Of a stretch of DNA of 64,000 nt, positions 54,123 through 63,782 are shown in pieces (the stretch's first letter is position 1; every line of letters begins with the position of its first letter). Source of the DNA: Fusobacterium gastrosuis. Its GTDB lineage: Bacteria > Fusobacteriota > Fusobacteriia > Fusobacteriales > Fusobacteriaceae. The notes beneath the pieces are model-generated. The model was not told the DNA's origin. It saw only the letters and a list, made by a program, of their open reading frames with translations, and did not search any database. The DNA is taken from the NCBI RefSeq assembly GCF_900095285.1, contig NZ_LT607734.1, positions 1,488,001 to 1,552,000 on the forward strand. The letters run 5' to 3'. The position numbers were made by a program, and so were the translations under genes.

Positions 54123-54920
54123 TTATAGAAATAATTCTTTTAATTTTTTTGCAACACCATCATTATCATTAGTTTGAATAATTTCATATTGTGGTAATTT
54201 TTCTTTAAGTCTTGAGCTTCCATTTCCCATAATAAAACCTTGACCTACAGAACTTAACATTTCATAGTCATTTAAGCCATCTCCAAACGCTATTGTTTCT
54301 TCTAAAGAAATATTCAAATATTTGGCTATTTTTTTTATTGCAGTTCCTTTATGAGCATCTTTTTTTAATAATTCCAGACAATAAGGTGAAGATAATGTCA
54401 CAGTTAAATCCTCAGAAAATTCATTTCTCAATCTTTTTTCTAAATCCTCTATATCATTTTCTTCTCCTAGATAGAAAAATTTTGTAATATCGCTATCTCT
54501 AAATTTATTCAAATCTGTTATTTGATATCGATAACCAGATTCAGCATGGAATTCATCTAAGCCATCTATCTTATATTCAATATACCAATTATTATCTTTG
54601 TAGATATTTCTATGATACTTCTTTATATCTTTTTCAAAATCTAACAATCTATTAACTAAACTAGAAGAAATTTTTTCTTCAAATATTTTTTCTTCATTTG
54701 CATTATGAGCAACTGTTCCATTAGATGTTATTAAAAATGAGTTAAGCCCTAATTGATCTCTAAAAATTTTAGCATCCAAATAGGGTCTTCCAGTTGCTAT
54801 AACAAAAGTTATCCCCTTTTTATTTATTTCGTTTATAATTTCTTTTGTATAATTTGATATATTGTGATTTGATGTAAGTAAAGTTCCATCCATATCACAA
54901 ATTATTAATTTGTATTGCAT
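54123..54920 (-). CDS. HAD-superfamily hydrolase, Cof type
   Basis: 265 residues, subclass IIB. Motif I ICDMDGTLL (nucleophile Asp near residue 9), motif II VIATGRP, a cap domain, and motif IV GDGLNDYEML. Such enzymes dephosphorylate sugar phosphates or cofactors (FMN, pyridoxal phosphate). The substrate is not assignable. The ATG at 54920 follows GGAG by 5 nt; GTG six bases upstream was rejected. The radical SAM gene is 22 nt downstream. Confidence 0.88.
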   Translation of the reverse strand: MQYKLIICDMDGTLLTSNHNISNYTKEIINEINKKGITFVIATGRPYLDAKIFRDQLGLNSFLITSNGTVAHNANEEKIFEEKISSSLVNRLLDFEKDIKKYHRNIYKDNNWYIEYKIDGLDEFHAESGYRYQITDLNKFRDSDITKFFYLGEENDIEDLEKRLRNEFSEDLTVTLSSPYCLELLKKDAHKGTAIKKIAKYLNISLEETIAFGDGLNDYEMLSSVGQGFIMGNGSSRLKEKLPQYEIIQTNDNDGVAKKLKELFL

Positions 54921-55034
54921 GTCCACTCCTGATTAAGTTTATTTTGATTTTAATTATACCACAGAATTTTTTAAATTTCTAAAATTCTTCATATACTTTA
55001 TATTATTTCTCTTTTTTATTTCTAAAACCTGTGC

Positions 55035-55067
55035 TATAATAACTTAATAAAATAACATATGTTATTT
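55035..55067 (+). promoter_or_regulatory. Extended -10 promoter with an 18-bp palindromic operator
   Basis: TGC-TATAAT at 55032-55040 is an extended -10. At the expected transcription start lies the perfect palindrome AAATAACATATGTTATTT (55050-55067), a likely repressor site for the flavoprotein gene 14 nt downstream. The regulator is not identifiable. Confidence 0.6.
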
Positions 55068-55081
55068 ATAGGAGGTAAAAC

Positions 55082-56014
55082 ATGTTAAAAATTGGAAATA
55101 CTGAAATAGAAGTTCCTATTTTCCAAGGTGGTATGGCAATAGGAGTTTCAATGGCTAATCTTGCTGCTGCTGTTAGTAATGAAGGTGGAGTAGGTGTTAT
55201 TGCTGGTACTGGACTTTCAAAGTTAGAATTGAAAAAACAAATTGCTGAAGCTAAGGCAAAATTAAAAGATACTAAAAAAGTTCTCGGTGTAAATATAATG
55301 TTTGCAGCAAGTAATTTTATGAAACTTGTTGATGGTGCAATTGAAAGTGGTGTAGATTTTATAATATTTGGTGCCGGCTTTTCAAGAGATATTTTTGAAT
55401 ATGTAAAAGGGACTAAGACTCAAGCTATACCTATCGTTTCCTCTCTAAAACTTGCAAAAATAGCTGAGAAATTAGGAGCACCTGCCGTTATTGTTGAGGG
55501 TGGAAATGCTGGAGGACATTTAGGAACTGAGCTTGATTCTTGGGATATAGTTCCAGAAATTGCCGAAAATTTATCTATTCCTGTTATAGGAGCTGGTGGG
55601 GTTATTAATCCTGAAGATGCAGAAAAAATGTTATCTTTAGGTGCTGTTGGAGTTCAAATGGGAAGTAGATTTGTTGCTTCAGTAGAATGTGAAGTAAGTC
55701 AAGTATTTAAAAATATGTATACAAAAATTAAAGAAGGCGATGTAATTAAAATTATGAGCTCTGCTGGCTTACCTGCAAATACTATAATAAGTCCTTATGC
55801 TAAAAAAGTTATAGATGAAGTAACAGAGTTTCCTAAAAATTGTTTTGCATGTTTAAAAAAATGTACAAAAAAATTCTGTGTAAATGAAAGACTTGTTATG
55901 GCACATAACGGTAATTTGGAAGAAGGAATTTTCTTTGCGGGAAGAGATGCATGGAAAATCAATGAGATTTTATCTGTAAAAGATATTATGGATAATTTTA
56001 AAAAAATTTTTTAA
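55082..56014 (+). CDS. Nitronate monooxygenase/FabK-like NAD(P)H flavin oxidoreductase
   Basis: 310 residues, TIM barrel. VPIFQGGMAIGVS at residues 11-23, GVNIMFA, GGNAGGHLG with His146, and GAGGVINPEDA, GAVGVQMGSRFV are FMN-binding segments of the 2-nitropropane dioxygenase superfamily, which includes the enoyl-ACP reductase FabK. A Cys cluster CFACLKKCTKKFC (Cys254, 257, 261, 266) near the end could hold a zinc or iron-sulfur centre. Whether it oxidises nitronates or reduces enoyl groups cannot be told from the sequence. The promoter has an 18-bp palindrome. Confidence 0.85.
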   Translation: MLKIGNTEIEVPIFQGGMAIGVSMANLAAAVSNEGGVGVIAGTGLSKLELKKQIAEAKAKLKDTKKVLGVNIMFAASNFMKLVDGAIESGVDFIIFGAGFSRDIFEYVKGTKTQAIPIVSSLKLAKIAEKLGAPAVIVEGGNAGGHLGTELDSWDIVPEIAENLSIPVIGAGGVINPEDAEKMLSLGAVGVQMGSRFVASVECEVSQVFKNMYTKIKEGDVIKIMSSAGLPANTIISPYAKKVIDEVTEFPKNCFACLKKCTKKFCVNERLVMAHNGNLEEGIFFAGRDAWKINEILSVKDIMDNFKKIF

Positions 56015-56026
56015 AAATAAAAGAAA

Positions 56027-56041
56027 GCTGACTTCGTCAGC
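56027..56041 (+). terminator. Small hairpin after the flavoprotein gene
   Basis: GCTGAC-TTC-GTCAGC perfect stem just downstream of the stop codon, without its own T run; it may support the next hairpin in termination. Confidence 0.6.
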
Positions 56042-56047
56042 CAACTG

Positions 56048-56084
56048 AAAAGGGAAAAGAAATAAATTATTCTTTTCCCTTTTT
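56048..56084. terminator. Bidirectional terminator between the flavoprotein gene and the MATE gene
   Basis: AAAAGGGAAAAGA/TCTTTTCCCTTTT stem with T or A runs on both sides; overlaps the 3' end of the MATE gene. Confidence 0.85.
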
Positions 56085-57389
56085 AGTTTTATGCAGATAT
56101 ATTAAATAAATAGATATACTCAAAGTAGAAAGTTCACTAAAAAATGCTGATAACCATATTCCGTTTTCTCCTAAAAAAATTGGTAAAAAAGATAAAAATA
56201 GACTATTGAATAAAATTCCTCTTGGAAAAGTTATAAATGCCGAATAAGAAACTCTTTTTATTGCTGTAAAATAAGAAGATATAAAAATATTTATACCTAA
56301 AAATAAATAATAAAAACTATATATTGAAATAACAGCCTTAACTTTTTTAATACTTCTTATATCTTTAAAAAATATTTCACCAATTTCAAGAGAAAAATAA
56401 TTTATAAAAAAATAGCAAATTATTCCTAAAAAGCCAAGAAAATATAAAGAATGTTTAAAAATATTGCTTAAATTTTTATAATCTTTCTTTCCTAATAAAT
56501 AACTCATAACAGGTTGAAGTCCCTGACTATATCCTATCATGCTCATTACAATAAAAGAACTTAGATAAGATATTACTCCAAAGATTGAAACTCCAAATAC
56601 ACCAATTTTAGACAAAATAACTAAATTATAAATTAAAATTAAAAGTCCTGTTGAAATTTCTGTTATAAATTCAGAAAATCCATATTTAAAAATAGAAAAA
56701 CTTTTCTTTAAATACTCTTTTTTTAATTTTATAAATTTTATTGTTCTAGCTTTAAATTTTATATAAAAAAATAATAGTGAACAAGTTGTCATTTGTGATA
56801 TTCCGGTTGCTATAGCAGCACCTTTTACTCCGAAGCGAAATTTAACGATTAAGATATAATCAAGAACAATATTGGTCAACCCTCCAATAATCACACATAT
56901 CAATGGATATATAGGTTTTCCATCCACTTTTATATAAATTTCAAAAGCGTAACCAGACATATAAAACAGTGAAAATAAAATTATATAAGACAAATAATTT
57001 TTTACATAAGGAAATACCTCATCACTTTCCACAGCTCCTAATATCTTTATTACAAAATTAATATTCAGGAAAATAATCAAACTTATACATAAAGATATAA
57101 AAATATTTATACAAGTTGCAAGAGTTAATATTTGATTTCCTTCATCAATTTTATTCTCTCCATATTTAATCGATATTAAAGTTGAGCTTCCAACTCCTAT
57201 CATTATGGAAATGGAAAATATTAAATTAATTAGTGGAAAACTTAAATTTACTCCAGCAAGTCCAAGTTCTCCTACATATCTACTTATAAATATTCCATCT
57301 ACCATGGTGTATAAAGTAAAAATCCACATAGACACTACATTGGGTAAGGCATATTTTAAAATTGTTTTTGAAATAGAATTCTCTAACAT
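56067..57389 (-). CDS. MATE-family multidrug/metabolite efflux transporter
   Basis: 440 residues with twelve hydrophobic segments in two repeated halves. The N-terminal MVDGIFISRYVGELGLAGVN is the family hallmark, and SYSAFITFPRGILFNSLFLS belongs to the second half. It exports cationic compounds by H+ or Na+ antiport. Specific substrate unknown. The second ATG (57389) is preferred because AAGGA is 6 nt from it. Single gene sharing its terminator with the preceding flavoprotein gene. Confidence 0.9.
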   Translation of the reverse strand: MLENSISKTILKYALPNVVSMWIFTLYTMVDGIFISRYVGELGLAGVNLSFPLINLIFSISIMIGVGSSTLISIKYGENKIDEGNQILTLATCINIFISLCISLIIFLNINFVIKILGAVESDEVFPYVKNYLSYIILFSLFYMSGYAFEIYIKVDGKPIYPLICVIIGGLTNIVLDYILIVKFRFGVKGAAIATGISQMTTCSLLFFYIKFKARTIKFIKLKKEYLKKSFSIFKYGFSEFITEISTGLLILIYNLVILSKIGVFGVSIFGVISYLSSFIVMSMIGYSQGLQPVMSYLLGKKDYKNLSNIFKHSLYFLGFLGIICYFFINYFSLEIGEIFFKDIRSIKKVKAVISIYSFYYLFLGINIFISSYFTAIKRVSYSAFITFPRGILFNSLFLSFLPIFLGENGIWLSAFFSELSTLSISIYLIYLHKTKKGKE

Positions 57390-57430
57390 AATCATTCCTT
57401 AGTTTTATTTGATGATTTTAATTATAACAT

Positions 57431-57455
57431 AAAAACAGCCAACTGTCGTCGGCTG
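57431..57455 (-). terminator. Terminator of the glg operon
   Basis: CAGCCGAC pairs with GTTGGCTG (one G.U) around GACA on the minus strand, followed by five T, downstream of glgP. Confidence 0.8.
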
Positions 57456-57474
57456 CTCCTTTTGAAAAATTTTC

Positions 57475-59865
57475 CTATTTCTTTACTTTTTCTATTTTCC
57501 ATATATTATTAACATATTCAGAAGTTGCTCTATCTGCTGAAAAAATTCCTGCTTTAGAGATGTTAACTAAACTCATTTCCCCCCATTTTTCTTTATCTTG
57601 ATATATATCAGCAACCTCTTTTTGTTTATCTATATAGCTTTTGAAATCTGCTAGACACATATATGGATCATGATTTATTAAATAATCAACTATGTTATTA
57701 AAGTTTACACCATTTACTTCAATTGTTCTCATAAAATCTAAAGTAGATTTTATTTCAGGGATAGTATTGTAATATTCATAAGGTCTGTAACCTTTTGCAA
57801 ACAATCCATTTACTTCTGGAGTTGTCAATCCAAATATAAATATATTTTCATTTCCAACTGCTCCATGAATTTCAACATTTGCTCCGTCCATAGTTCCTAA
57901 TGTTAATGCTCCATTTAACATAAATTTCATATTTCCAGTACCTGAAGCTTCTTTACCAGCCTGAGAAATTTGTTCACTAATATTTGCTGCTGGAATAATT
58001 ATTTCAGCCAAAGTTACTCTATAATCTTCCAAAAATACTACTTTTATATAATTTCTTACCAGTGGATCTGCCTCAATCATATCTGATAAAGAGCAAATTA
58101 GTTTAATTATATTCTTTGCCATAGCATAACCTGATGAAGCTTTAGCTCCAAACACAAATGTTCTAGGGTGTGGTCTTAGAGCATTAAATTTAATTTCTTT
58201 ATATAAGTATATTATATGTAAAGCATTTAACAATTGTCTTTTATACTCATGTAATCTTTTTACTTGTATATCAAATATAGAATTATTATCAACATTAATT
58301 CCAGTTGTATTTTTTATATATTTTGCAAGTTGCATTTTTTTAATATCTTTTATCTTATTTAATTCAGCTATAACTGTTTTATCATCTCTATATTTCAGTA
58401 ATTTTTCAATAGCAGATAAATCTTTTAAAAAATCTACACCTAGTAAGTCTGTTAAATAGGAAGTAAGTTCTGGGTTAGCCTGACCTATCCATCTTCTATG
58501 AGCTATTCCATTTGTAACATTGCTAAATCTTCCAGGATAAATATTATTAAATGTTTTAAATGTATCTTCAACTAAGATATCAGAATGTAGCTTGGATACT
58601 CCATTTACATTATAGCTAGATACTATACATAAATTTGCCATTCTTATCATTCCATGATGAATAACTGCCATAGTTTCTATGTCTGCTCCGGCACCTTTTT
58701 CATAGCAATATTGACAAAATCTATTGTTAATTTCTTTTATTATAGAGTATATTCTTGGTAAAATTGGTTCAAATAATGTTACTGACCATTTTTCTAGAGC
58801 TTCTGCCATAATTGTATGGTTTGTATAAGCAAATGTTTTAGTTGTAATTTCCCAAGCCTTATCCCAAGAATAAGAATATTCATCCATTAATATTCTCATA
58901 AGCTCGGGAATACACATTGCAGGATGAGTATCATTTATATGTATTACCACTTTATCTGCAAAATTATCTAAAGTATTATAAGTTTTAAAATGATTTTTTG
59001 TAATTTGTTGCAAAGAAGCACTTGTAAAGAAATATTGTTGCTTTATTCTCAATGCTTTTCCATTATCATTATCATCTGCTGGATATAAAAGTTTTGAAAT
59101 TGAAGTTGCAATAGCATCAGCTTCCATAGATTTTGCATATTCTCCTCTTTCAAATAATTTCATATTAAAATTTGTATTTGCTTTTGCTTTCCAAAGTCTT
59201 AACACATTTACAGAGTCTGTTTTATATCCAGAAATCATTAAATCATAAGGTTCAGCGATAATTGAAGTATAGCCTTGATAATTGACTTTTAATCCATTAC
59301 TTGTCCATTCTTCAACTGTTTTACCATAGAATTTAATCTCAATATCTTCATCATTTCTATGTACCAATCCATAAGCTCCATACTCTAACCAGTTATCTGG
59401 ATATTCATGCTGCCAGCCATCTTGTATAACTTGTTTGAAAATTCCAAATTCATATAGAATTGAAAATCCTGTTACCGGATAATCTTGACTTGTCCAACCA
59501 TCCATATAACAAGAAGCTAGCCTTCCTAATCCTCCATTTCCAAGTCCTGGATCAGGTTCCATATTATAAATTTTTTCAAGTTCTATATTATAATTTTTTA
59601 AAAGTTCTTTCACTTCCTCTTCCAAACCTAAATTAAATAAATTATTTCTTAAAGTTCTTCCAACTAAAAATTCCATAGACATATAATATGCCTGTTTTTG
59701 AGCTGATTCTTTAAGTTTTTTATTGTATTCATATCTCATTGATGAGAGTGTATCTCTTGTCACCACCATCAATGTCTGATAAAGCTGTCTTTCGTTAGCT
59801 TCTTCTATTGAATTTCCAAACTTTGTTTCAAGATATTTCTTTACATCTTCTGTAAATTTACTCAT
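57475..59865 (-). CDS. glgP: Glycogen/maltodextrin phosphorylase
   Basis: 796 residues, standard for bacterial GT35 phosphorylase. The PLP-lysine region EASGTGNMKFMLNGALTLGT is present late in the chain, with DGWTSQDYPVTGFS and LGNGGLGRLASCYMD near residues 105-120 and THPAMCIPELMRILMDEYSY. It releases glucose-1-phosphate from alpha-1,4 glucan. Last gene of the operon glgB-C-D-A-P, 90 nt after glgA, closed by a terminator. GGAG site about 10 nt before the ATG. Confidence 0.96.
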   Translation of the reverse strand: MSKFTEDVKKYLETKFGNSIEEANERQLYQTLMVVTRDTLSSMRYEYNKKLKESAQKQAYYMSMEFLVGRTLRNNLFNLGLEEEVKELLKNYNIELEKIYNMEPDPGLGNGGLGRLASCYMDGWTSQDYPVTGFSILYEFGIFKQVIQDGWQHEYPDNWLEYGAYGLVHRNDEDIEIKFYGKTVEEWTSNGLKVNYQGYTSIIAEPYDLMISGYKTDSVNVLRLWKAKANTNFNMKLFERGEYAKSMEADAIATSISKLLYPADDNDNGKALRIKQQYFFTSASLQQITKNHFKTYNTLDNFADKVVIHINDTHPAMCIPELMRILMDEYSYSWDKAWEITTKTFAYTNHTIMAEALEKWSVTLFEPILPRIYSIIKEINNRFCQYCYEKGAGADIETMAVIHHGMIRMANLCIVSSYNVNGVSKLHSDILVEDTFKTFNNIYPGRFSNVTNGIAHRRWIGQANPELTSYLTDLLGVDFLKDLSAIEKLLKYRDDKTVIAELNKIKDIKKMQLAKYIKNTTGINVDNNSIFDIQVKRLHEYKRQLLNALHIIYLYKEIKFNALRPHPRTFVFGAKASSGYAMAKNIIKLICSLSDMIEADPLVRNYIKVVFLEDYRVTLAEIIIPAANISEQISQAGKEASGTGNMKFMLNGALTLGTMDGANVEIHGAVGNENIFIFGLTTPEVNGLFAKGYRPYEYYNTIPEIKSTLDFMRTIEVNGVNFNNIVDYLINHDPYMCLADFKSYIDKQKEVADIYQDKEKWGEMSLVNISKAGIFSADRATSEYVNNIWKIEKVKK

Positions 59866-59955
59866 ATTAAATTATTTCTCCTTTTTAATCTATAGTACAA
59901 TTATAAAATTGATAAGGTCACAGGTCTATCTGTATGCTTCTCTGAATTGAAACAG

Positions 59956-61398
59956 TCAGCTGATAAAGTCAGTTTTTTCTATTTCTTTATACATTTCTAA
60001 ATATTTTTGAGCTGATTTTTTCCATCTAGAATTGTAGCCCATAGCATTTTTTATTAATTTATTCCATGAAGCCTTATCATAATATAGAACATCTAAACAT
60101 CTTTTAATAGCGTAAAGCATATCATAGGCATTAAAGCTTTCAAATGTAAATCCTGTACCTTCTTTTGTTTCAAGATTATATGGCTGAACAGTATCTTTTA
60201 ATCCTCCTACTCTATTGACAATAGGAATAGCTCCATATCTCATTGCTATTAATTGAGAAAGTCCACATGGCTCTGATTTAGATGGCATTAAATATATATC
60301 ACAGGCGGCATATATTTTTGAAGAAAGAATAGCATCAAACATAATTAAAGCTCTTACTTTATCCTTTCTTCTTTTTTCAAGCTCTTTTAAAAGAATTTCA
60401 TAGTGACTATCCCCCGTTCCTAAAACAACGAGTTGAGTTCCCATGTCCAAAATTTGCTCGGCAACTTCCAAAACCAAGTTAATACCTTTTTGATCAGTAA
60501 GTCTTGTAACCATACCTATCATAGGAATTTCAGGATTAACTTCAAATTCTAACTCTCTTTGTAACTCTAGTTTATTCTTTACTTTTTCTTTATAAGTGGT
60601 TTTAGAATAATTAAAATAGATATTTTTATCTTTATTAGGATTAAAAGCTTGATAGTCTATTCCATTTACTATGCCCAATAATTTATTTTTTTCAATTTTT
60701 AAAATTCTATCCATTCCAAATGAAAAATATGGATACATTAATTCCTGTGCATAAGTTTCGCTGACCGTATTTATTCTATCTGCAAGTTGAATTCCACCCT
60801 TTAATAAATTTACATCGCTATCATATATAAGTGCATTATGATATTTTTTCTCAATGTCAAATAGAGTATCCAAAAGTTCACGATTAAATCTTCCTTGAAA
60901 CTCTATATTATGTATAGACAAAACTGAACTCATTCTAGAAAAATATTCATAACTTTTATCTTTCAATATAGCAAGATACACAATAGATAAGGCAGTATGC
61001 CAATCATTTGCATTAATAATATCAGGTCTAAAATTTATATGTGGTAAGATCTCTATTGCTGCTTTTGAGAAAAAAGCAAATCTTTCTGCATCATCAAATT
61101 CTCCATATATTTTTTCCCTGAAAAAATACTGCTCATTATCTATAAAATAGTATCTTACTCCATTTAATTTGGTTTCAAAAATCCCACAATATAAATTTCT
61201 CCAGCCTAAATTTATAAATACATATTTTAAAAATTTAAGATTATACTTTTCTTTATCAATTTTTGAATAAAGTGGAAGAATAACTCTTGTATCTATTCTC
61301 TCATTATTTAAAGCTTTTGGCAATGAACCAATGACATCTCCTAGACCTCCTGTTTTTATAAAAGGAGCTGCTTCAGCTGCTATAAATAATATTTTCAA
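59956..61398 (-). CDS. glgA: Glycogen synthase (ADP-glucose type)
   Basis: 480 residues, GT5. AAEAAPFIKTGGLGDVIGSLP near the N-terminus contains the KTGGLGDV ADP-glucose-binding motif; NANDWHTAL, HNIEFQGRF, GMVTRLTDQKG and PSKSEPCGLSQLIAMRYG follow. It elongates alpha-1,4-glucan from ADP-glucose made by GlgC and GlgD. The start is a TTG at 61398 placed 4 nt after GAGGTGAT; the in-frame GTG at 61407 lies inside that site. Confidence 0.95.
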   Translation of the reverse strand: MKILFIAAEAAPFIKTGGLGDVIGSLPKALNNERIDTRVILPLYSKIDKEKYNLKFLKYVFINLGWRNLYCGIFETKLNGVRYYFIDNEQYFFREKIYGEFDDAERFAFFSKAAIEILPHINFRPDIINANDWHTALSIVYLAILKDKSYEYFSRMSSVLSIHNIEFQGRFNRELLDTLFDIEKKYHNALIYDSDVNLLKGGIQLADRINTVSETYAQELMYPYFSFGMDRILKIEKNKLLGIVNGIDYQAFNPNKDKNIYFNYSKTTYKEKVKNKLELQRELEFEVNPEIPMIGMVTRLTDQKGINLVLEVAEQILDMGTQLVVLGTGDSHYEILLKELEKRRKDKVRALIMFDAILSSKIYAACDIYLMPSKSEPCGLSQLIAMRYGAIPIVNRVGGLKDTVQPYNLETKEGTGFTFESFNAYDMLYAIKRCLDVLYYDKASWNKLIKNAMGYNSRWKKSAQKYLEMYKEIEKTDFIS

Positions 61399-61419
61399 GT
61401 TTATCACCTCATAAAATAT

Positions 61420-62523
61420 TTATATTCTTTTATTTTTAGAAATAGTAAATTGACAATTTCTATCCCCTTTTAGTTCTTTATTTTCGCTTATAAAAGCACC
61501 TTTATCAGCTATAACATAATCTAATTTCGATCCTGCCTTCACTATCGTTCCTGACATTAAGATTGAATTTTTTACTTCTGCACCTTCTTCTATAATCACA
61601 TCTCTTGAAATAAGACTATTTTCTACCTTACCATAAATACGACAACCATCTGCAAACATAGAATTTTTTATTTGTGCATTTTCCCCATATAATGTTGGAG
61701 CACTGTCTTTAACTCTTGTCAAAATTTCTGTGTCAGATAAGAATAATTCTCTACTTACATCTTCTTTTAATAAGTCCATATTAAATTCATAATAATTTTC
61801 TAGATTAGTAATAACAGCTGAATATCCTTTTATTTCATATGCATATACATTAAGTCTATTGAAATTTTTAGAAATGTAATCTTTTACTATATCTTCCCAA
61901 CCATGAGAAGTCCCTTTTAAAATTACATCTTTTAAAATATCTTTGTGTAATATTGTAATTTTTACTAGGGTATTACATTCATAATCAGCTCCATATTGAT
62001 GATATAAAGATGAATAAGCTCTATTTTTTTCATCTATAATCATTTCTATTTCTCCGGCTAAAGGTTTTCTTTTAACATATGCCACTGTAAAATCTGCATT
62101 TTTACTTTCATGGAATTCTAACATATCTTTAAAATCTACATTACAAATTATGTTGGAATCAGCTAAAATACAATAATCTTGTAACATAGAATTCACATAA
62201 GGTTCTGCATTGTTTAATGATTCAAATTTTGTTCTGGCAACAGCATTTGTAATAGCAAGTGGAGGTAATATTTTTAAGCCACTATTTTTTCTGTTCAAAT
62301 CCCAATCTTTTCCCCAACCAACATGGTCCATTAATGAATTATAATTACTTGTAGCTAATATACCAATATTGGGAACATTAGCTTTTACCAAATGAGATAA
62401 TATAAAATCCACTACTCTATATCTACATGCAATTGGTAGAGAAGCTAAAGTTCTATCCTTTACAAAGCCACCAATGTCATAATTTTTAAAACTATCTGAA
62501 AATAATATACAAAATGCATTCAT
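61420..62523 (-). CDS. glgD: Glucose-1-phosphate adenylyltransferase subunit GlgD
   Basis: 367 residues. Same fold as GlgC (nucleotidyltransferase plus left-handed beta-helix with hexapeptide repeats near 285-350), but the N-terminal GGxGTRL nucleotide loop is missing: it begins CILFSDSFKNYDIGGFV. This is the typical GlgD, a regulatory or non-catalytic partner of GlgC in Firmicutes-like operons. PIACRYRVVDFILSHLVKAN shows the shared core. GGAGG site; gap to glgA 12-21 nt. Confidence 0.93.
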   Translation of the reverse strand: MNAFCILFSDSFKNYDIGGFVKDRTLASLPIACRYRVVDFILSHLVKANVPNIGILATSNYNSLMDHVGWGKDWDLNRKNSGLKILPPLAITNAVARTKFESLNNAEPYVNSMLQDYCILADSNIICNVDFKDMLEFHESKNADFTVAYVKRKPLAGEIEMIIDEKNRAYSSLYHQYGADYECNTLVKITILHKDILKDVILKGTSHGWEDIVKDYISKNFNRLNVYAYEIKGYSAVITNLENYYEFNMDLLKEDVSRELFLSDTEILTRVKDSAPTLYGENAQIKNSMFADGCRIYGKVENSLISRDVIIEEGAEVKNSILMSGTIVKAGSKLDYVIADKGAFISENKELKGDRNCQFTISKNKRI

Positions 62524-62533
62524 TTTTTACCTC

Positions 62534-63709
62534 CTATAAAGCCTTTTGAAGAATTTCTTTTTCTTTTACTAAACCTTTATGCCCTACAACTGTAATCATA
62601 TCTTTTCCAGATTCAATTTCTTTGTGACCTATCACAGCTCCATCTTCAATAATTGCCTCTTCACCAATTATAGAATTATATACTCTCACATTCTTGCCTA
62701 TTCTTACATTTTTCATAAGAACAGAATTATATATTTCTGAACTTTCATCTACATAAACACCTGATGAAATAATAGTTTCTTGAATTTTTCCTTTTATTAT
62801 GCTTCCTTCAGTAACCATAGAATTAGAAATTTTTGCATTTTCTCCAATATATTGTGGCATAGATTCATAATGCCTACAATAAATTCTCCAAAGCGGATCG
62901 TATATATTTAGTCCATCTACATTATGAAGTAAGTCCATGTTAGCTTGCCATAAACTTTCAATTGTTCCTACATCTTTCCAATATCCTTTAAATGGATAAG
63001 CATACATTTTCTTTCCTTCACGCAACATCATAGGAATAATATCTTTACCAAAATCATAACTTGTTCCTTCCATTTCTTCGCACTTAATAAGATATTTTTT
63101 TAATTCTGACCACTTGAATATATAAATTCCCATAGAAGCTTTTGTAGAAATAGGATTTTTAGGTTTTTCTACAAACTCTCTTATTGAAAGATCTGGGTTA
63201 GTATTTAAAATTCCAAATCTGGAAGCTTCTTCTAAGGGAACATCAATATGAGCAATGGTTAAATCTGCATCATTTTTTTTATGAAATTTTAACATTTCAT
63301 TGTAATTCATTTTATAAATATGATCTCCAGATAAAATTAAAACATATTCAGGAGAATACTGCTCTATATAGTTTAAGTTTTGATAGATCGCATTAGAAGT
63401 TCCTTTATACCAATCTCCACTCTCTCCACCAGTATAAGGAGGCAAGATAGAAAGTCCTCCATCCATTCTATCAAGATCCCATGGTGAACCATTTCCCATA
63501 TAAGAGTTTAATTCTAATGGCATAAATTGTGTTAGAACTCCAACTGTTGATATACCAGAATTTACACAATTAGAAAGTGGAAAATCTATAATTCTATATT
63601 TTCCACCAAAAGGTACTGCCGGTTTTGCCATATTTTTAGTTAATACTTGAAGACGAGTTCCTTGACCGCCAGCTAATAACATTGCTACTATCTCTTTTTT
63701 TAATCTCAT
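62534..63709 (-). CDS. glgC: Glucose-1-phosphate adenylyltransferase catalytic subunit
   Basis: 391 residues. [20 protein letters not shown] near residues 12-31 is the nucleotide-binding and catalytic loop; [37 protein letters not shown] and [12 protein letters not shown] are family segments. It makes ADP-glucose from ATP and glucose-1-phosphate. It lies 10 nt upstream of glgD and downstream of glgB. Confidence 0.96.
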   Translation of the reverse strand: MRLKKEIVAMLLAGGQGTRLQVLTKNMAKPAVPFGGKYRIIDFPLSNCVNSGISTVGVLTQFMPLELNSYMGNGSPWDLDRMDGGLSILPPYTGGESGDWYKGTSNAIYQNLNYIEQYSPEYVLILSGDHIYKMNYNEMLKFHKKNDADLTIAHIDVPLEEASRFGILNTNPDLSIREFVEKPKNPISTKASMGIYIFKWSELKKYLIKCEEMEGTSYDFGKDIIPMMLREGKKMYAYPFKGYWKDVGTIESLWQANMDLLHNVDGLNIYDPLWRIYCRHYESMPQYIGENAKISNSMVTEGSIIKGKIQETIISSGVYVDESSEIYNSVLMKNVRIGKNVRVYNSIIGEEAIIEDGAVIGHKEIESGKDMITVVGHKGLVKEKEILQKAL

Positions 63710-63782
63710 AGTGCTCTCCTTCCAAAATATTTATTAACTTTTATTTGAATATATCTAATACTTTATTTTCTTCATTATTAAA

